Made by a program: the position numbers and the translations under genes | Notes under the pieces: generated by a model | What the model saw: only the letters and a program-made list of their open reading frames with translations | Told to the model about the DNA's origin: nothing | Databases searched by the model: none | Shown: positions 8,930 to 19,625 of the stretch, piece after piece | Position numbering within the stretch: position 1 is the stretch's first letter | Layout: each line of letters starts with the position of its first letter | Source of the DNA: Ignavibacteria bacterium | Lineage (GTDB): Bacteria; Bacteroidota; Ignavibacteria; Tepidaquicellales; Tepidaquicellaceae | DNA: 64,000 nt | Reading direction: 5' to 3' | NCBI GenBank assembly: GCA_016710985.1 | Contig: JADJTX010000006.1 | Span: forward strand, 62,001-126,000

Positions 8930-8961
8930 AATTATATAATTAAAGATCAATTTAGAATTTT

Positions 8962-9603
8962 ATGGTACACAGAAAAAAAGGCAGAAAACTTAAGAGAACA
9001 GCCAGTCACAGAAGTGCATTGTTAGCAAATCTTTCCATCGCGTTAATAATTAACAAGAGAATAAAAACAACTGAGGCAAAGGCAAAAGAGTTAAGAAGAT
9101 TCATAGAGCCACTTGTTTCAAAAGCCAGGAAAGCTTTAAAGTATAAAGATTCCGCTCCGGAGAAAAATGTTCATCTCAGGAGAGAAGCGAGAAAGTTCTT
9201 AAATAATAAGGAAGCTTTAATAATACTTTTTGATGAAATCGGATTGAAGGTAGGAGACAGACCCGGCGGCTACACAAGAGTATTAAAGACAGGAACCCGA
9301 TATGGTGACGGAGCCAGAACAGCCATCATAGAATTTGTTGATTACAATTATGTAAAAGCCAGGGAAGAGTCAGATAAAGAAAAAGAAGCTAAGAGAAACC
9401 CTGATACCAAAAAAACAGAAGCTAAGGAAACTAAAGACAAAGAGACAAAAGGAACAAAAGTAAAGAAAGCTGATGCAAAAGCGACAGATGAAAAAAAGAA
9501 AGAAGTAAAGAAGAAAGCAGTTAAGAAAACTGAAACAAAAAAAGCTGAAGAATCCAGCCCTAAAACTAAAAAGACGTCAAAGAAGAAAACTGAAGATAAT
9601 TAA
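8962..9603 (+). CDS. rplQ: 50S ribosomal protein L17 with long charged tail
   Basis: The L17 domain covers about residues 1-125 (HRKKGRKLKRTASHRSALLANL, then GGYTRVLKTGTRYGDGA). It continues with about 85 residues composed almost only of K, E, D, T and A, giving 213 residues in all, against about 115-130 in most bacteria. Lysine-rich L17 tails occur in parts of the Bacteroidota/Chlorobi group. The tail looks disordered; its function is not visible. It ends the operon just before a terminator. Confidence 0.95.
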   Translation: MVHRKKGRKLKRTASHRSALLANLSIALIINKRIKTTEAKAKELRRFIEPLVSKARKALKYKDSAPEKNVHLRREARKFLNNKEALIILFDEIGLKVGDRPGGYTRVLKTGTRYGDGARTAIIEFVDYNYVKAREESDKEKEAKRNPDTKKTEAKETKDKETKGTKVKKADAKATDEKKKEVKKKAVKKTETKKAEESSPKTKKTSKKKTEDN

Positions 9604-9614
9604 AATCTTTTTAA

Positions 9615-9680
9615 AAAAATCCTTAACAAAGTTAAAATTTTTCCCAATAAAATTATTATAATCGTTAAGGATTTTTCTTT
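9615..9680 (+). terminator. terminator after the ribosomal protein operon
   Basis: A 13-bp stem AAAAATCCTTAAC (9615-9627) pairs with GTTAAGGATTTTT (9664-9676), with an AT-rich loop of 36 nt and a following T-rich tract. It ends about 25 nt before the engB start. Confidence 0.8.
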
Positions 9681-9701
9681 TTAAAATAATCCGGAGTAAA
9701 A

Positions 9702-10292
9702 TTGAAAATAGTATCCGCAGAGTTTATAAAAAGCATATATGATCTGAGAGCGTTGCCTAATTCGGTTTTAACTGAATTTGTATTTGTCGGAAGATCAAAT
9801 GTAGGTAAGTCATCACTGATAAATGTAATATGCAACAAAAAGAAGATGGCTAAGATTGGATCAGTACCGGGAAAAACCAGACAGCTGAATTATTTTTTGA
9901 TCAATGAAAAATTTTATCTTGTAGATCTTCCTGGGTACGGATATGCAAAAGTTCCGGAACAGATCAGAGCCGGATGGAGAAAATTAGTTGAAGATTATAT
10001 AAGTGAAAGGTCGAATGTAAAATTAGTATTTGTATTAATAGATTCCAGACATGAACCGACCTATCTTGATGAATTAATGGTAAGCTGGCTGGAATATTAT
10101 GAAATACCATTTGCAATAGTACTGACTAAATCCGATAAGATCTCTGCAAATAAAATGCAGAAGCAAATTTACAGGGCATCAAAGATTGTTAACAATGAAG
10201 ATCTTTGTATTGACTACATTCCTTTTTCAATTATCACAGGAGAAGGTAAATATGAAATCCTTAAACTGGTAGAAGAGCATTTAGACTCGTAA
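9702..10292 (+). CDS. engB: ribosome biogenesis GTPase YihA/YsxC
   Basis: Encodes 196 residues, TTG start. A TRAFAC GTPase needed for late large-subunit assembly. G1 GRSNVGKSS (residues 30-38), a threonine-containing G2 region (GKTRQLNYF), G3 DLPG (75-78) and G4 TKSD are all visible. It follows the ribosomal operon after a terminator hairpin; no separate promoter can be placed in the 22-nt gap, so partial read-through is plausible. Confidence 0.95.
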   Translation: MKIVSAEFIKSIYDLRALPNSVLTEFVFVGRSNVGKSSLINVICNKKKMAKIGSVPGKTRQLNYFLINEKFYLVDLPGYGYAKVPEQIRAGWRKLVEDYISERSNVKLVFVLIDSRHEPTYLDELMVSWLEYYEIPFAIVLTKSDKISANKMQKQIYRASKIVNNEDLCIDYIPFSIITGEGKYEILKLVEEHLDS

Positions 10293-10363
10293 CAGAATTT
10301 AATTGCATTCCGGACCAACCCTCCTTAAAAATATTTTTTCACAACAATTCATTTATTATCAAA

Positions 10364-11281
10364 TTGTCAAAAGTGAAGCTCCTGATTGCGGATGAAATTG
10401 ATACGGCAGGAATGAAAAATTTACCGCTGCACAGATATCAAATAAAAAGTAAATTTGGTATATCAAATTCTGAGATAATTAATTCATACAAGGATTATGA
10501 TGTACTGGTGATCAGAAGCATAAGAAAAATTGACAGGAGTTTTTTAGAGAAGGTATCATTTAAAATAATAGCAACATGTTCAAAAGGCACTGATCACATT
10601 GATACTGAATATTCTAAGAAAAAGGGAATAACTATTCTAAATGCTGATGATTCGAACAATATTTCCGCTGCGGAGCATACTTTAGAACTGATACTTGCCA
10701 TAGAAAAGAAAATACTTTTATCGGATTCACTAGTTAGAAGAGGTAAATTCGGATTTTATGATTTTGAAAGAAATGAGCTTTACGGGAAGAAGATCGGGAT
10801 AATCGGATTTGGAAAAGTGGGAAGCCGGGTCGGAAATTTATGCAGAGCTTTTGGTATGAATGTAGTCGCGAATGATACTGATAAAAATGTAAAAAATAAA
10901 AACACGAATTTTATTTTCAAAAGCCTGAATTACATTCTGAAGAACTGCGACATAATTTCAATTCACATTCCGTTAAGTAAAAATAATTTTCATTTTATTT
11001 CGAAAGAAAAATTAAAACTGCTGAATGCCAATTCTGTTTTTCTTAATACATCAAGAGGAGATGTTGTGGATGAAAAACATTTGTTGAAAATGTTACAGCA
11101 AAAAAGAATAAAGTTTGCAGGGCTGGACGTGTTCAGTAATGAACCACTTATAAACAAAGGCTTTGCGGCGCTTAACAATGTTGTCTTAACAAACCACATT
11201 GCCGGTAAAACATTGCAGAGCAGAAGAAAAATTTCTGAAAATATATTCAATCAGATTAAAATAGAAACGGAGAATTGGTAA
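10364..11281 (+). CDS. D-isomer-specific 2-hydroxyacid dehydrogenase (3-phosphoglycerate dehydrogenase-like)
   Basis: Encodes 305 residues from a TTG start. NAD-binding GFGKVG at 148-153, and the catalytic triad of the family is present: R231 (NTSRGDVVD), E260 (LDVFSNEP) and H278 (LTNHIAGKT). The SKGTDHID block at 73-80 matches phosphoglycerate and related dehydrogenases. It lacks the C-terminal ACT-type regulatory domains of long SerA enzymes. It could act in serine synthesis or on another 2-hydroxyacid such as erythronate-4-phosphate; the sequence does not decide. Confidence 0.85.
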   Translation: MSKVKLLIADEIDTAGMKNLPLHRYQIKSKFGISNSEIINSYKDYDVLVIRSIRKIDRSFLEKVSFKIIATCSKGTDHIDTEYSKKKGITILNADDSNNISAAEHTLELILAIEKKILLSDSLVRRGKFGFYDFERNELYGKKIGIIGFGKVGSRVGNLCRAFGMNVVANDTDKNVKNKNTNFIFKSLNYILKNCDIISIHIPLSKNNFHFISKEKLKLLNANSVFLNTSRGDVVDEKHLLKMLQQKRIKFAGLDVFSNEPLINKGFAALNNVVLTNHIAGKTLQSRRKISENIFNQIKIETENW

Positions 11282-11348
11282 CTTGCTTCTGATAATCCGA
11301 AATAATTATTAAAATAAATTTTAAGTTCACTTAATACGAAATTATATA

Positions 11349-11377
11349 TTGACAAGTTACAGCATTAGTAGTATATT
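11349..11377 (+). promoter_or_regulatory. sigma-70-like promoter upstream of the T9SS Asp-box gene
   Basis: TTGACA at 11349-11354, a 17-nt spacer and TATATT at 11372-11377, near consensus for housekeeping sigma-70 of proteobacterial type. It would give a leader of about 70 nt before the start at 11456, which has an AAGGAG site. Inferred by eye; not tested. Confidence 0.5.
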
Positions 11378-11455
11378 TATTAAAAATTTTACGACCCTCG
11401 AATTACCATAGAAATAATTTTAAATAAATTAAATAAATTAACTAAGGAGAAAAAA

Positions 11456-13273
11456 ATGAAACGAGTTATACAGCTGTTACTTTTAACAGTGATATTAATT
11501 TATTCAGGGAATATATATTCACAGGATAGATTGAACAAAAATAAAATTGCGATTATGGATGATGGAACTCATCCTCCTGTAATAAACATGTACGATACAA
11601 AAGGTTATCAAAACATGATGTTTGAAAACAGTTCAGCAGCAGGAACTGTAGTTCCTTTTATAAGAACATTTGTTGATTATGTAACAAACGGAAATTCACT
11701 TACACAGCTGTATGTAAACGGAGATACAGTAATAATCGGAATTAATTATGTTGATTCAGTAGAAGCACCAAGCGCAGCTTCAGGAACATCTGCAAGAATT
11801 TATTATAACATCAGTTATGATAAAGGTGTAACATGGGAGTCAGCAGACGGATTTGTACTTAGCGAGGACAGAAAAAGCAGATTTCCTCAAATAGATCTGG
11901 TTCACACCGCTACTGATTATACCTTACTATCAACAGGAAGAGCTTATTTAACACCTTTGTCAAGCACAGTCAGGAAACCGGGAGTATTTATGGATTTATT
12001 ACTTGGAGCAGGTTCTCCTACTTCATATGTTGTAAATACTGTAAACGGATATGATTTATTTGCTAGAAAGAGAGCAGACGGAATTGTTGGAGGTCTTTAC
12101 AATTCAACTGATACATTATATTATCAAACATTTGATCCAGCAACCGGTAATTTAGGTACACCGGTATATGTTTTCAACTTACCTCCTCCGAGCACAAATT
12201 TCGTATGTTCCTATGTTACTGCTTCCAGCCAAATAGGTAATCATACTACTGTAGCATATCAGTATGTAAATGAAGACGGACCGAGATCATTAAGAATGCA
12301 ATCATCAACAAACAGCGGGGCATCGTGGTCAACGCCGATTGCAGTTTTACAAAATAATTTCATAAACGGAGATTCAGTATCACCGTACTGGCATGAAGAT
12401 ATCGAATATAAACCAGGAACAAACGATCCTTATGCAGTATTCGCAACAAGAGATGTATTTACTTCATATGTATCAGGGGTAGACATAACAAGAGCTACAA
12501 AAATTATAATTGTCAGTCCGGCTTTAAACGGAGGTCTTCCGGTAGTAGTCGCTGATCGTACTAATGTACCTGTCCTGATGGATCCGGTTGAATTCGCAAA
12601 AATCGTTAAACTTCAGGTAAACGCAAATGCTTTGGGTCATCCTTCAGTAGGATTTTCAGCTGATGGAAATTCTATATTTGTAACTTATTCTGTTGCACAA
12701 ACAGATACAAACACATTTGGAGCAGTATTAGGATTCAATTACAATGATATATATGTTCAACGTTCCATAGACGGAGGATTGACCTGGTCAACACCAAAGA
12801 ATATTACAAACACTCCGCTTGTTGACGAAATGTATCCTGTAGTAGCAAATTCAGGAAACGGACCTAACGATGCATATATAACATATATGTCAAATTCAAT
12901 TCCGGGATCACAAACATTTAACGATGGTCAAACAACTGTTTACACTCCACAAATACTTGACCATGTAACTCCGGTTAACATAACAAACATCAGTTCAACA
13001 GTTCCTGCTTCATATTCATTGAAACAAAATTTCCCAAATCCATTCAATCCTTCAACTTCAATAAGATTTGATATTAAAAAATCAGCTATCGTAACTTTGA
13101 AGGTTTACAATACAAATGGTAAGGAAGTCGCAACATTAATCAATAAAGAGTCAGTAACTCCTGGAACACAAGAAGTAACATTCGACGGCTCAGCATTAGG
13201 CAGCGGAATTTATTTCTATACATTAACTGCAGGAGATTTTAAAGAGACAAAAAAAATGATGTTGATTAAATAA
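11456..13273 (+). CDS. secreted Asp-box (sialidase-like) protein with T9SS type A sorting tail
   Basis: Encodes 605 residues. Signal peptide at 1-23 ending NIYSQ. Three Asp-box-like beta-hairpin motifs of a BNR/sialidase-type propeller are visible (YDKGVTWES, TNSGASWST, IDGGLTWST). The last 85 residues are a classic T9SS type A C-terminal domain: LKQNFPNPFNPSTSIRF, then SGIYFYTL and the final KKMMLIK. It is therefore expected to leave the cell through T9SS. No catalytic sialidase residues could be assigned, so enzymatic activity is not claimed. It begins with a good AAGGAG site and a sigma-70-like promoter. Confidence 0.85.
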   Translation: MKRVIQLLLLTVILIYSGNIYSQDRLNKNKIAIMDDGTHPPVINMYDTKGYQNMMFENSSAAGTVVPFIRTFVDYVTNGNSLTQLYVNGDTVIIGINYVDSVEAPSAASGTSARIYYNISYDKGVTWESADGFVLSEDRKSRFPQIDLVHTATDYTLLSTGRAYLTPLSSTVRKPGVFMDLLLGAGSPTSYVVNTVNGYDLFARKRADGIVGGLYNSTDTLYYQTFDPATGNLGTPVYVFNLPPPSTNFVCSYVTASSQIGNHTTVAYQYVNEDGPRSLRMQSSTNSGASWSTPIAVLQNNFINGDSVSPYWHEDIEYKPGTNDPYAVFATRDVFTSYVSGVDITRATKIIIVSPALNGGLPVVVADRTNVPVLMDPVEFAKIVKLQVNANALGHPSVGFSADGNSIFVTYSVAQTDTNTFGAVLGFNYNDIYVQRSIDGGLTWSTPKNITNTPLVDEMYPVVANSGNGPNDAYITYMSNSIPGSQTFNDGQTTVYTPQILDHVTPVNITNISSTVPASYSLKQNFPNPFNPSTSIRFDIKKSAIVTLKVYNTNGKEVATLINKESVTPGTQEVTFDGSALGSGIYFYTLTAGDFKETKKMMLIK

Positions 13274-13307
13274 ATAATATTTGTTTAAATACTTTTAAAT
13301 AAAACCG

Positions 13308-13350
13308 ACCCTCATAGAAAACAAGAAATTGTATTTTGTGAGGGTTTTTT
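13308..13350 (+). terminator. terminator, CCCTC/GAGGG stem
   Basis: ACCCTCA (13308-13314) pairs with TGAGGGT (13339-13345), followed by six T. The same stem core recurs twice at 23.9-24.0 kb. Confidence 0.7.
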
Positions 13351-13413
13351 AAAATCTGAAACAATATGACAAAAAAAATTACTAACTTAATTTTTTCTAA
13401 AAAGGGGGAAAAA

Positions 13414-16225
13414 ATGACCACAATAATAAGATTTACACTTTCCCTGATGCTTGTTCTAAGTTTTATTGTAAGCAGTTCTTATGCATTAGATAAACAAGGA
13501 ACGACCGGGAAAATCGCCGGAAAGGTTATTGATGCCAAGGACTGGCGCTATAACAGACGAAGCCGGCGAATATACCATATTAAATATGGATGTAGGTACT
13601 TACTCAGTAACTGCATCATATATTGGTTTCGACCCTCAAACTATCACACAGGTAAAAGTTTCAGCAGACTTAACAACCAATGTCAATTTTGGACTGAGAC
13701 TTACAGGTAGTGAAATAACTACAGATGAAATAGAAATTGTAGGAAAGAGAAATGCAATATCACCTGATCAGAGCGGCAAGATCGTTAGTCAGGAATTTAT
13801 TGATAATACAGGTATAAGAACAATTCAAAACCTTGCTTCAACGACAGCAGGTGTAGTTCAGGACGAAAGAGGAAATGAAATTAATGTCCGGGGTGGTAGA
13901 ACAAACGAAACCGCAGTTATTGTAGACGGAGTTTTAACAACAAATCCATTAGACGGAACCTCTACTGCAGTTATAGGCACTAACACTCTTGAAGAGTTAG
14001 CTGTATTGACCGGTGGGTTCAGTGCTGAATATGGTAACGTTCTGAGCGGTATCATTAATGTAACTACAAAATCAGGAGCTGATTATTTTTCGGGATCAAT
14101 AGAAGGAATAACCGATGAATTTCTTGCACAGGATTTTTCACAGGGATATAATGTGTATAACCTTACATTTGGAGGACCGTTAATTCCTACAAAGAAACTT
14201 GCAAGATTTATTAATTTTTACGGAGGTCTTGAAAGGGATTATTTCTTAGTTCAAAATCCAAGCTGGATTTCGGATCAGCTGATAAGTACTAACCCTGCTT
14301 TTCCGGGTAATAATGCTAATAATGTATTACCGGGATTTAGCTCTAATGTATGGGCGGGAAATGCTAAACTGAATTTCGATTTTCAAACTTTGAATAAAGA
14401 TTTACCCCTTCAATTGAAATTAGGTACTAATATTTCAAATACAGAAGGAAGAACATATGTAGGTTCTTACATGCTTTATAATTATCAGAATAACCCTGAA
14501 GTGATAGATAAGAATAATCAGTATTATGCAAAAATTAATCAACAGATTTCTTCGAAAGTATTCTATGAGCTTCAGTTCAATTATTTTGATGTGCAAAACA
14601 CTGAACAAAATCCGTTTTTCGGAAATAATTTTTATCAATATGGTTCCAGAAATAACGGTGTAAACATCGGTTTTGATCCTTATGGTCAGTTTGCTCTGTA
14701 TGGAAGAATTTTTAATCAGTACATTCAAAGTAACACTGAGTATCTGGAAGGTAGTCTGAACATGACTGCACAGCTTAAACAACACGAGCTCAAATCCGGC
14801 GGTAGCTACAGATACCATACAATAAGATATTATGAAAATAGTCCTTTGAGAGCAATTAATTATCAGAACATCCAAAACAGGGACTCACTGCAGAATATTT
14901 ACAATAACATTTTATTAGCGAACTATTTCGGATATAATTTTGATGATACAGAGGAAGTTGATGGTGGTGTAGACGGAGCAAAAAATCCTATAGTAGCGGC
15001 ATTTTATTTTCAGGATAAAGTAGAATTTAAAGACTTTACCTTGAATGTTGGGTTAAGATGGGATTATCTCGACGCGAATTCATGGGGAATTAAAGACATT
15101 CAAAATATCGTAAAATACGGAGATCCTACAAAATTAGATGATCCGGATTTTACTGATGAAGTTGAACCTACCTCGGCTGTAAGTCCGAGACTCGGATTCT
15201 CTTTTCCTGTAACAAATAATACAATTTTCCATGCTCAGTATGGTCAGTTCATTCAATTACCTACATTGGAAAATCTATACATTGGAAGAGCTAATTTAAC
15301 TTACTGGGTAAACACAGCGGGATTTGCCGGTTCATTCGGAAATCCTAATTTGCAGCCTGAAAGAACAACAGCTTATGAAATAGGAGTCAAGCAGCAGGTT
15401 GGTGACAGATTATCAGTTGATGTAACAGCTTATTATAAAGACACATATGATTTGATCGGTATTCAAAAATATCCTCAGCTGCCAAACCAGCTTCAGGTAT
15501 ATGAGAATAAAGATTATGGAACTTTAAGAGGTGTTGATGTTTCAATTGACTTAAGAAGAACCAACAGGTTAGCTTTAAGTCTTTCATATGCGCTATCGTA
15601 TGCATCAGGAACGGGTTCAGATCCGGATGCAGCAAGTACGGCAGCATGGTTAGGAACAAAGCAGCCAAAACTGACTTCACCTTTAGATTATGATCAAAGA
15701 CATACCGGATATATGAATCTTGATTACAGATTCGGTAAAACAGACGTGCCTAAAGGATTCTGGGGTGATGTATTGTCTCAGTTTGGCGTCAACTTAACAT
15801 ACACTTACAATAGCGGAAGACCATTTTCTTTGAAAGATCCTTCATCAGATCCTTTCTCTTCAACAGGTGTTGGAGCTCCATTACAATCAACAATCAACGG
15901 AGCTTATACACCATGGACTAACCGTGTTGATATGAGAGTTGATAAAACTTTCTCATTCAAACAAATAGATCTGAACGTTTATGTGAATTTCATAAATCTA
16001 TTGAATTCAGAATTAATCAACAGTGTATGGGCAAGCAGCGGAAGTCCAAGTTCTACGGGATATCTAAATACACTGCAAGGTCAGCAGGTTGCAGCATCAT
16101 TTGAAAATCCGGCAGCCGGAACTACGACTGAAGAATATGAATATTTATATAATTTACGATCCAAAAATGTAAACAATTTCGGACCTCCAGCACAAATAAG
16201 GTTCGGAGCAAAATTAAGTTTTTAA
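13414..16225 (+). pseudogene. TonB-dependent receptor with N-terminal carboxypeptidase-regulatory-like domain, frame disrupted near its start
   Basis: The start at 13414 has an AAGGGGG site and a signal peptide (MTTIIRFTLSLMLVLSF). The frame then reads GKIAGKVIDAK, the first strand of a CarboxypepD_reg-like domain, and breaks at about 13540. In the next frame the domain resumes at TGAITDEAGEY and continues as plug (VRGGRTNETAVIVDG, SAEYGNVLSGIINVTTK) and a large beta-barrel ending GAKLSF. About 15-20 residues between strand A and TGAITDE are missing, with a net frame change, so this is a small deletion rather than a single-base slip. Receptors of this type import ligands using TonB energy. 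It may be a real broken gene or an assembly artefact. Confidence 0.8.
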
Positions 16226-16238
16226 TTAAGTATTTTAT

Positions 16239-16266
16239 CCGGGCATATAATTAAAAGTATGCCCGG
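16239..16266 (+). terminator. intergenic hairpin without clear T tract
   Basis: CCGGGCATA (16239-16247) pairs with TATGCCCGG (16258-16266), loop of 10. It is followed by TATT and an A run rather than T, so termination on this strand is uncertain. It lies 31 nt before the next start. Confidence 0.45.
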
Positions 16267-16297
16267 TATTAAAAAAAAAATATAAAAGGGAAAAAAA

Positions 16298-19200
16298 ATG
16301 GTCAAAAAAATATTAATTTTTTTCATTCCGGTGCTACTTGTGGTTCTTTATGGATTCAAACCCCATGATAAACCAACTAAGAGCAATAATGGCGTCTCAT
16401 TCAGGAATCAATCAAATCCAAATCAGGCAATGGTGATTTCTCAGGCAAAATTGGATGCAAATCAGATCAGTACCTGGTTCAGGACTAACGGGTCATTTAA
16501 CAGAGATCCGTCAACCGGGAATGCAGGTTTTGAATGGCCGAAAGGGTCAGGAAAAACAGCAAGATACGCATCGGGTTTATGCCTTGGCTGTGTGGTCGGA
16601 AATGACACACTCACTGCTATCGCAGAATATGATTATGATTATAAAAACGGTTATGTAGACGATCAGGGAAATCCACAAGGTGAAGATAACCCTGATTACA
16701 GGGTCTATAAAATTACAGCCGGTAATACAACAGATCCGGATTATGTTAACTGGCCGGTAAGTCAGGGTGCATATACAGATTCAATAGGTCAGCCTTTGAA
16801 TTTAGGTACTCAGACAATGTTTTATGTATACACGGAAGCTTATCCTCACGGATCCGGCTCTACCAGTTTGGCTTCTTTAAAAGCTCAGATCTTACAGACA
16901 AACTGGGCATACAATGTAAACGGACCTTTAGGTAATATTGTATTTCAGGAATACAGAATTATCAACAGAAGTTCAAATACATGGACACAGACATATTTAG
17001 CACAATGGACCGATGATGATCTTGGTACATCAACTGATGATAAAGTAGGAGTAGATACAGCTCTTAATCTTGGATTCACTTATAATTCAACAAACAATGA
17101 CGGTATTTACGGAACCGCTCCTCCTGCAGTAGGATTTGATTTTTTCAGAGGTGCTTTAGTCGCCAGTCCTGGAGACACCGTGAGATATTACAGCCCTCCG
17201 GGAAGCAGTAATTTAATCGTAAAACCGGGTTTCAGAGATCTTGGTCTGACAGTATTTAATTACTACAATAATGGAACTCCTCAGCCTTCAGATCCTGGTT
17301 CTAACGTCGAAGTTTACAGAGTACTCTCGGGCAAATGGAGAGAAGGTAACACGTGGGTTACTCCGGGAGGTGTTACAACGACTAAATGTTATACCGGAGA
17401 TCCTGTAACAGGAAACGGCTGGCTCAATGAAGGTGAGAGAGATCGAAGATTCCTTCAAAGTACAGGACCGTTTGTAATGCAGCCGAATGATACACAGATA
17501 ATAGTAGTAGCACAGGTAGTAGCAAAGGGAAACAGTAATCTTGGAAGTGTGACTTCATTAAGAAGCACCAGTGCATTGGCACAGAGAATATTTGACAATA
17601 ACTTCCAGGTACCGCCATCAGCACCGGCTGTACCGACTCAAATATATGCACCGGGTAACGGAATAATATATTTGTCCTGGTCAGATACAGCTGAAAAAGT
17701 GAGTATTCCAAATAAATTATCCGGCGGAACTTACAAATTTCAGGGATATAATTTGTATCAGGTAAGACCCGGAACAAACGGTGCAAATGTAGAAGACAGG
17801 GTATTAATGGCTACATATGACATTAATGACGGGATCACCGATATTCAGGATAGTGTTTTCAGTGAAGTGTACGGCATATTCATTTACTACACAGTTCAGA
17901 AAGGATATGATAACGGCATATCGAGATATTTTGTAATGAACAGGGATTATATAAATAATTCATTATTGTATAACGGATCACAATACAAGGTAGTAGTGAC
18001 GGCATATTATTATGATTCATTAGGCGGACCATTTTCTGCACCTAAACTAAATGAAACACCGGTTACTTCAACCAACATAATAGATGTGACTCCTCAGAAT
18101 TTAACATTGGGTACACAGGTGAATTATAATGTAGGTGATACGATAATAACAAATCAAAACGATCTTGGGACGATGCCGATAGTAACTCAGCCTCTGAATT
18201 TAAAATCAGCGACCTATACCTCTTCTTACGGAGGCACAAATGCAAATCCGTATGGAATCTTTCAAGAACAATTAATTCAACAACTACTTTACTGCTGGAG
18301 AATCAGGCAGATTTCACGGGTACACAGGATACCGCTCAGATAGTGGACGGAATGCTGATGGTACATCAGAATGTAAAAGATTCAGGAATTGTTCTAGACC
18401 AACTGGATTCAAGAGCAGTCGCAAACGGAATTTCGACAAATACATTAACAGGTGCATGGTCATATGATCCTCCAAACAGCCAGTGGTTTACCGGACCGGA
18501 TACTACGGCAGTAAATACGGCAAAATTAATAACAGGAAGACAATTCCAGAGCCAGAGCCTTGGAATGAGTTTCCCGACAGTAGGTTCATTCAGAAGCGCA
18601 GTAACACGCGTGAAAGCAAACGGAAGTTCATTCACACCTGTAGCGACAGGAAATCCGCTGTTAAACGGAGGACCTTTGCGAAAGATCCAGATCGTATTTG
18701 GCACGCCTTCACAGGCATACCGTTACGGAACAGGTACAAATATATTACTTACAGATACAAACTTAAATCTTACTCCTTACAGGGATATGGTAAGTGTTCC
18801 ATTCAGTGTATTTGCAGTTGATGACCTTGATTCGTCACAAGGAGCCCCGAGACAACTGAATGTAGCTTTTATAGATGCAGACAACAGCGGAACGTGGGAT
18901 CCTGACGGAACGCCTCTTGGAGGATATGAATTTACATACATTCTTGCTTCGACGTATGATGCTTCACCGAGTTCATTTTATACATCAAAGAACCCGGGAA
19001 TAGCAGGAACGGCAAACGGATTCACATCAATGGACATAATGTATGCGTGGCTTCCGAGAGTCAAAACAGTAAACGGAGCACTATTGACATGGACAAACGG
19101 AGATAAGCTGACAGTTACTCCATACAGAATAACACGTCCGAATTTTGTACCGGGCTATCCTGTAAAATATTCATGGCAGATAAACGGAACGTCAATAGGA

Positions 19201-19548
19201 AATCCGTCAGTAGCTGCATCAAGCTTAAATGAGATAAATGCATATCCGAATCCTCATTATGCAGGAAGCAGGCTGGAACCGGATCCATTTACAAGGTTCA
19301 TATATTTCAGCCACTTGCCTTCAGTATGTAATATTTATATCTACACGCTTGACGGTACTCTGATAAGAACGATAAACAGAAACAATACTGATCCTAATAA
19401 TTCAATTGAACCGTGGGATCTGCAAAACTTTAATCAGATACCTGTAGCAAGCGGAATGTATATTGTTTACATTGATGCGGGAAGTCTCGGATCTTCGACA
19501 CTGAAGATTGCCATATTTACACCTGAAGAAAGAATTCAAACTTTCTAA
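16298..19548 (+). CDS. large secreted surface protein, copy 1 (frameshifted)
   Basis: Paralogue of the intact gene at 24115-27372. Signal peptide at residues 1-20, then a long extracellular part with a fibronectin-like segment (GIIYLSWSDTAEK) and a C-terminal region (INAYPNPHYAG, then SGMYIVYIDAG) resembling a T9SS type A-like tail but without the usual K-rich end. The frame breaks at about 18250, where the intact copy has CCGGTATGG and this one CCGTATGG; one extra G restores 1083 residues. The 3' part (from about 18394) is nearly identical in DNA to copy 2, while the 5' part has drifted. I do not recognise a function. It lies between a TonB receptor and a PorV-like protein, suggesting a surface complex. 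Confidence 0.75.
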
Positions 19549-19561
19549 TTTAAATCATATT

Positions 19562-19588
19562 ATACCTGCCGGATTTTCCGGCAGGTAT
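19562..19588 (+). terminator. strong GC-rich hairpin
   Basis: ATACCTGCCGG (19562-19572) pairs perfectly with CCGGCAGGTAT (19578-19588) around ATTTT. No T tract follows. It is 37 nt upstream of the PorV-like start, so it could also stabilise the upstream mRNA end. Confidence 0.5.
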
Positions 19589-19625
19589 GAATATAAAACT
19601 AAATTTTTTTATATAAGGAGAAAAA

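Noticed and set aside
18366..18821. Plus and minus frames of 112 codons inside the duplicated surface protein genes (also at 26052-26645)
   Set aside because: They appear in both copies only because the DNA there is nearly identical; they are out-of-frame shadows of the large gene.
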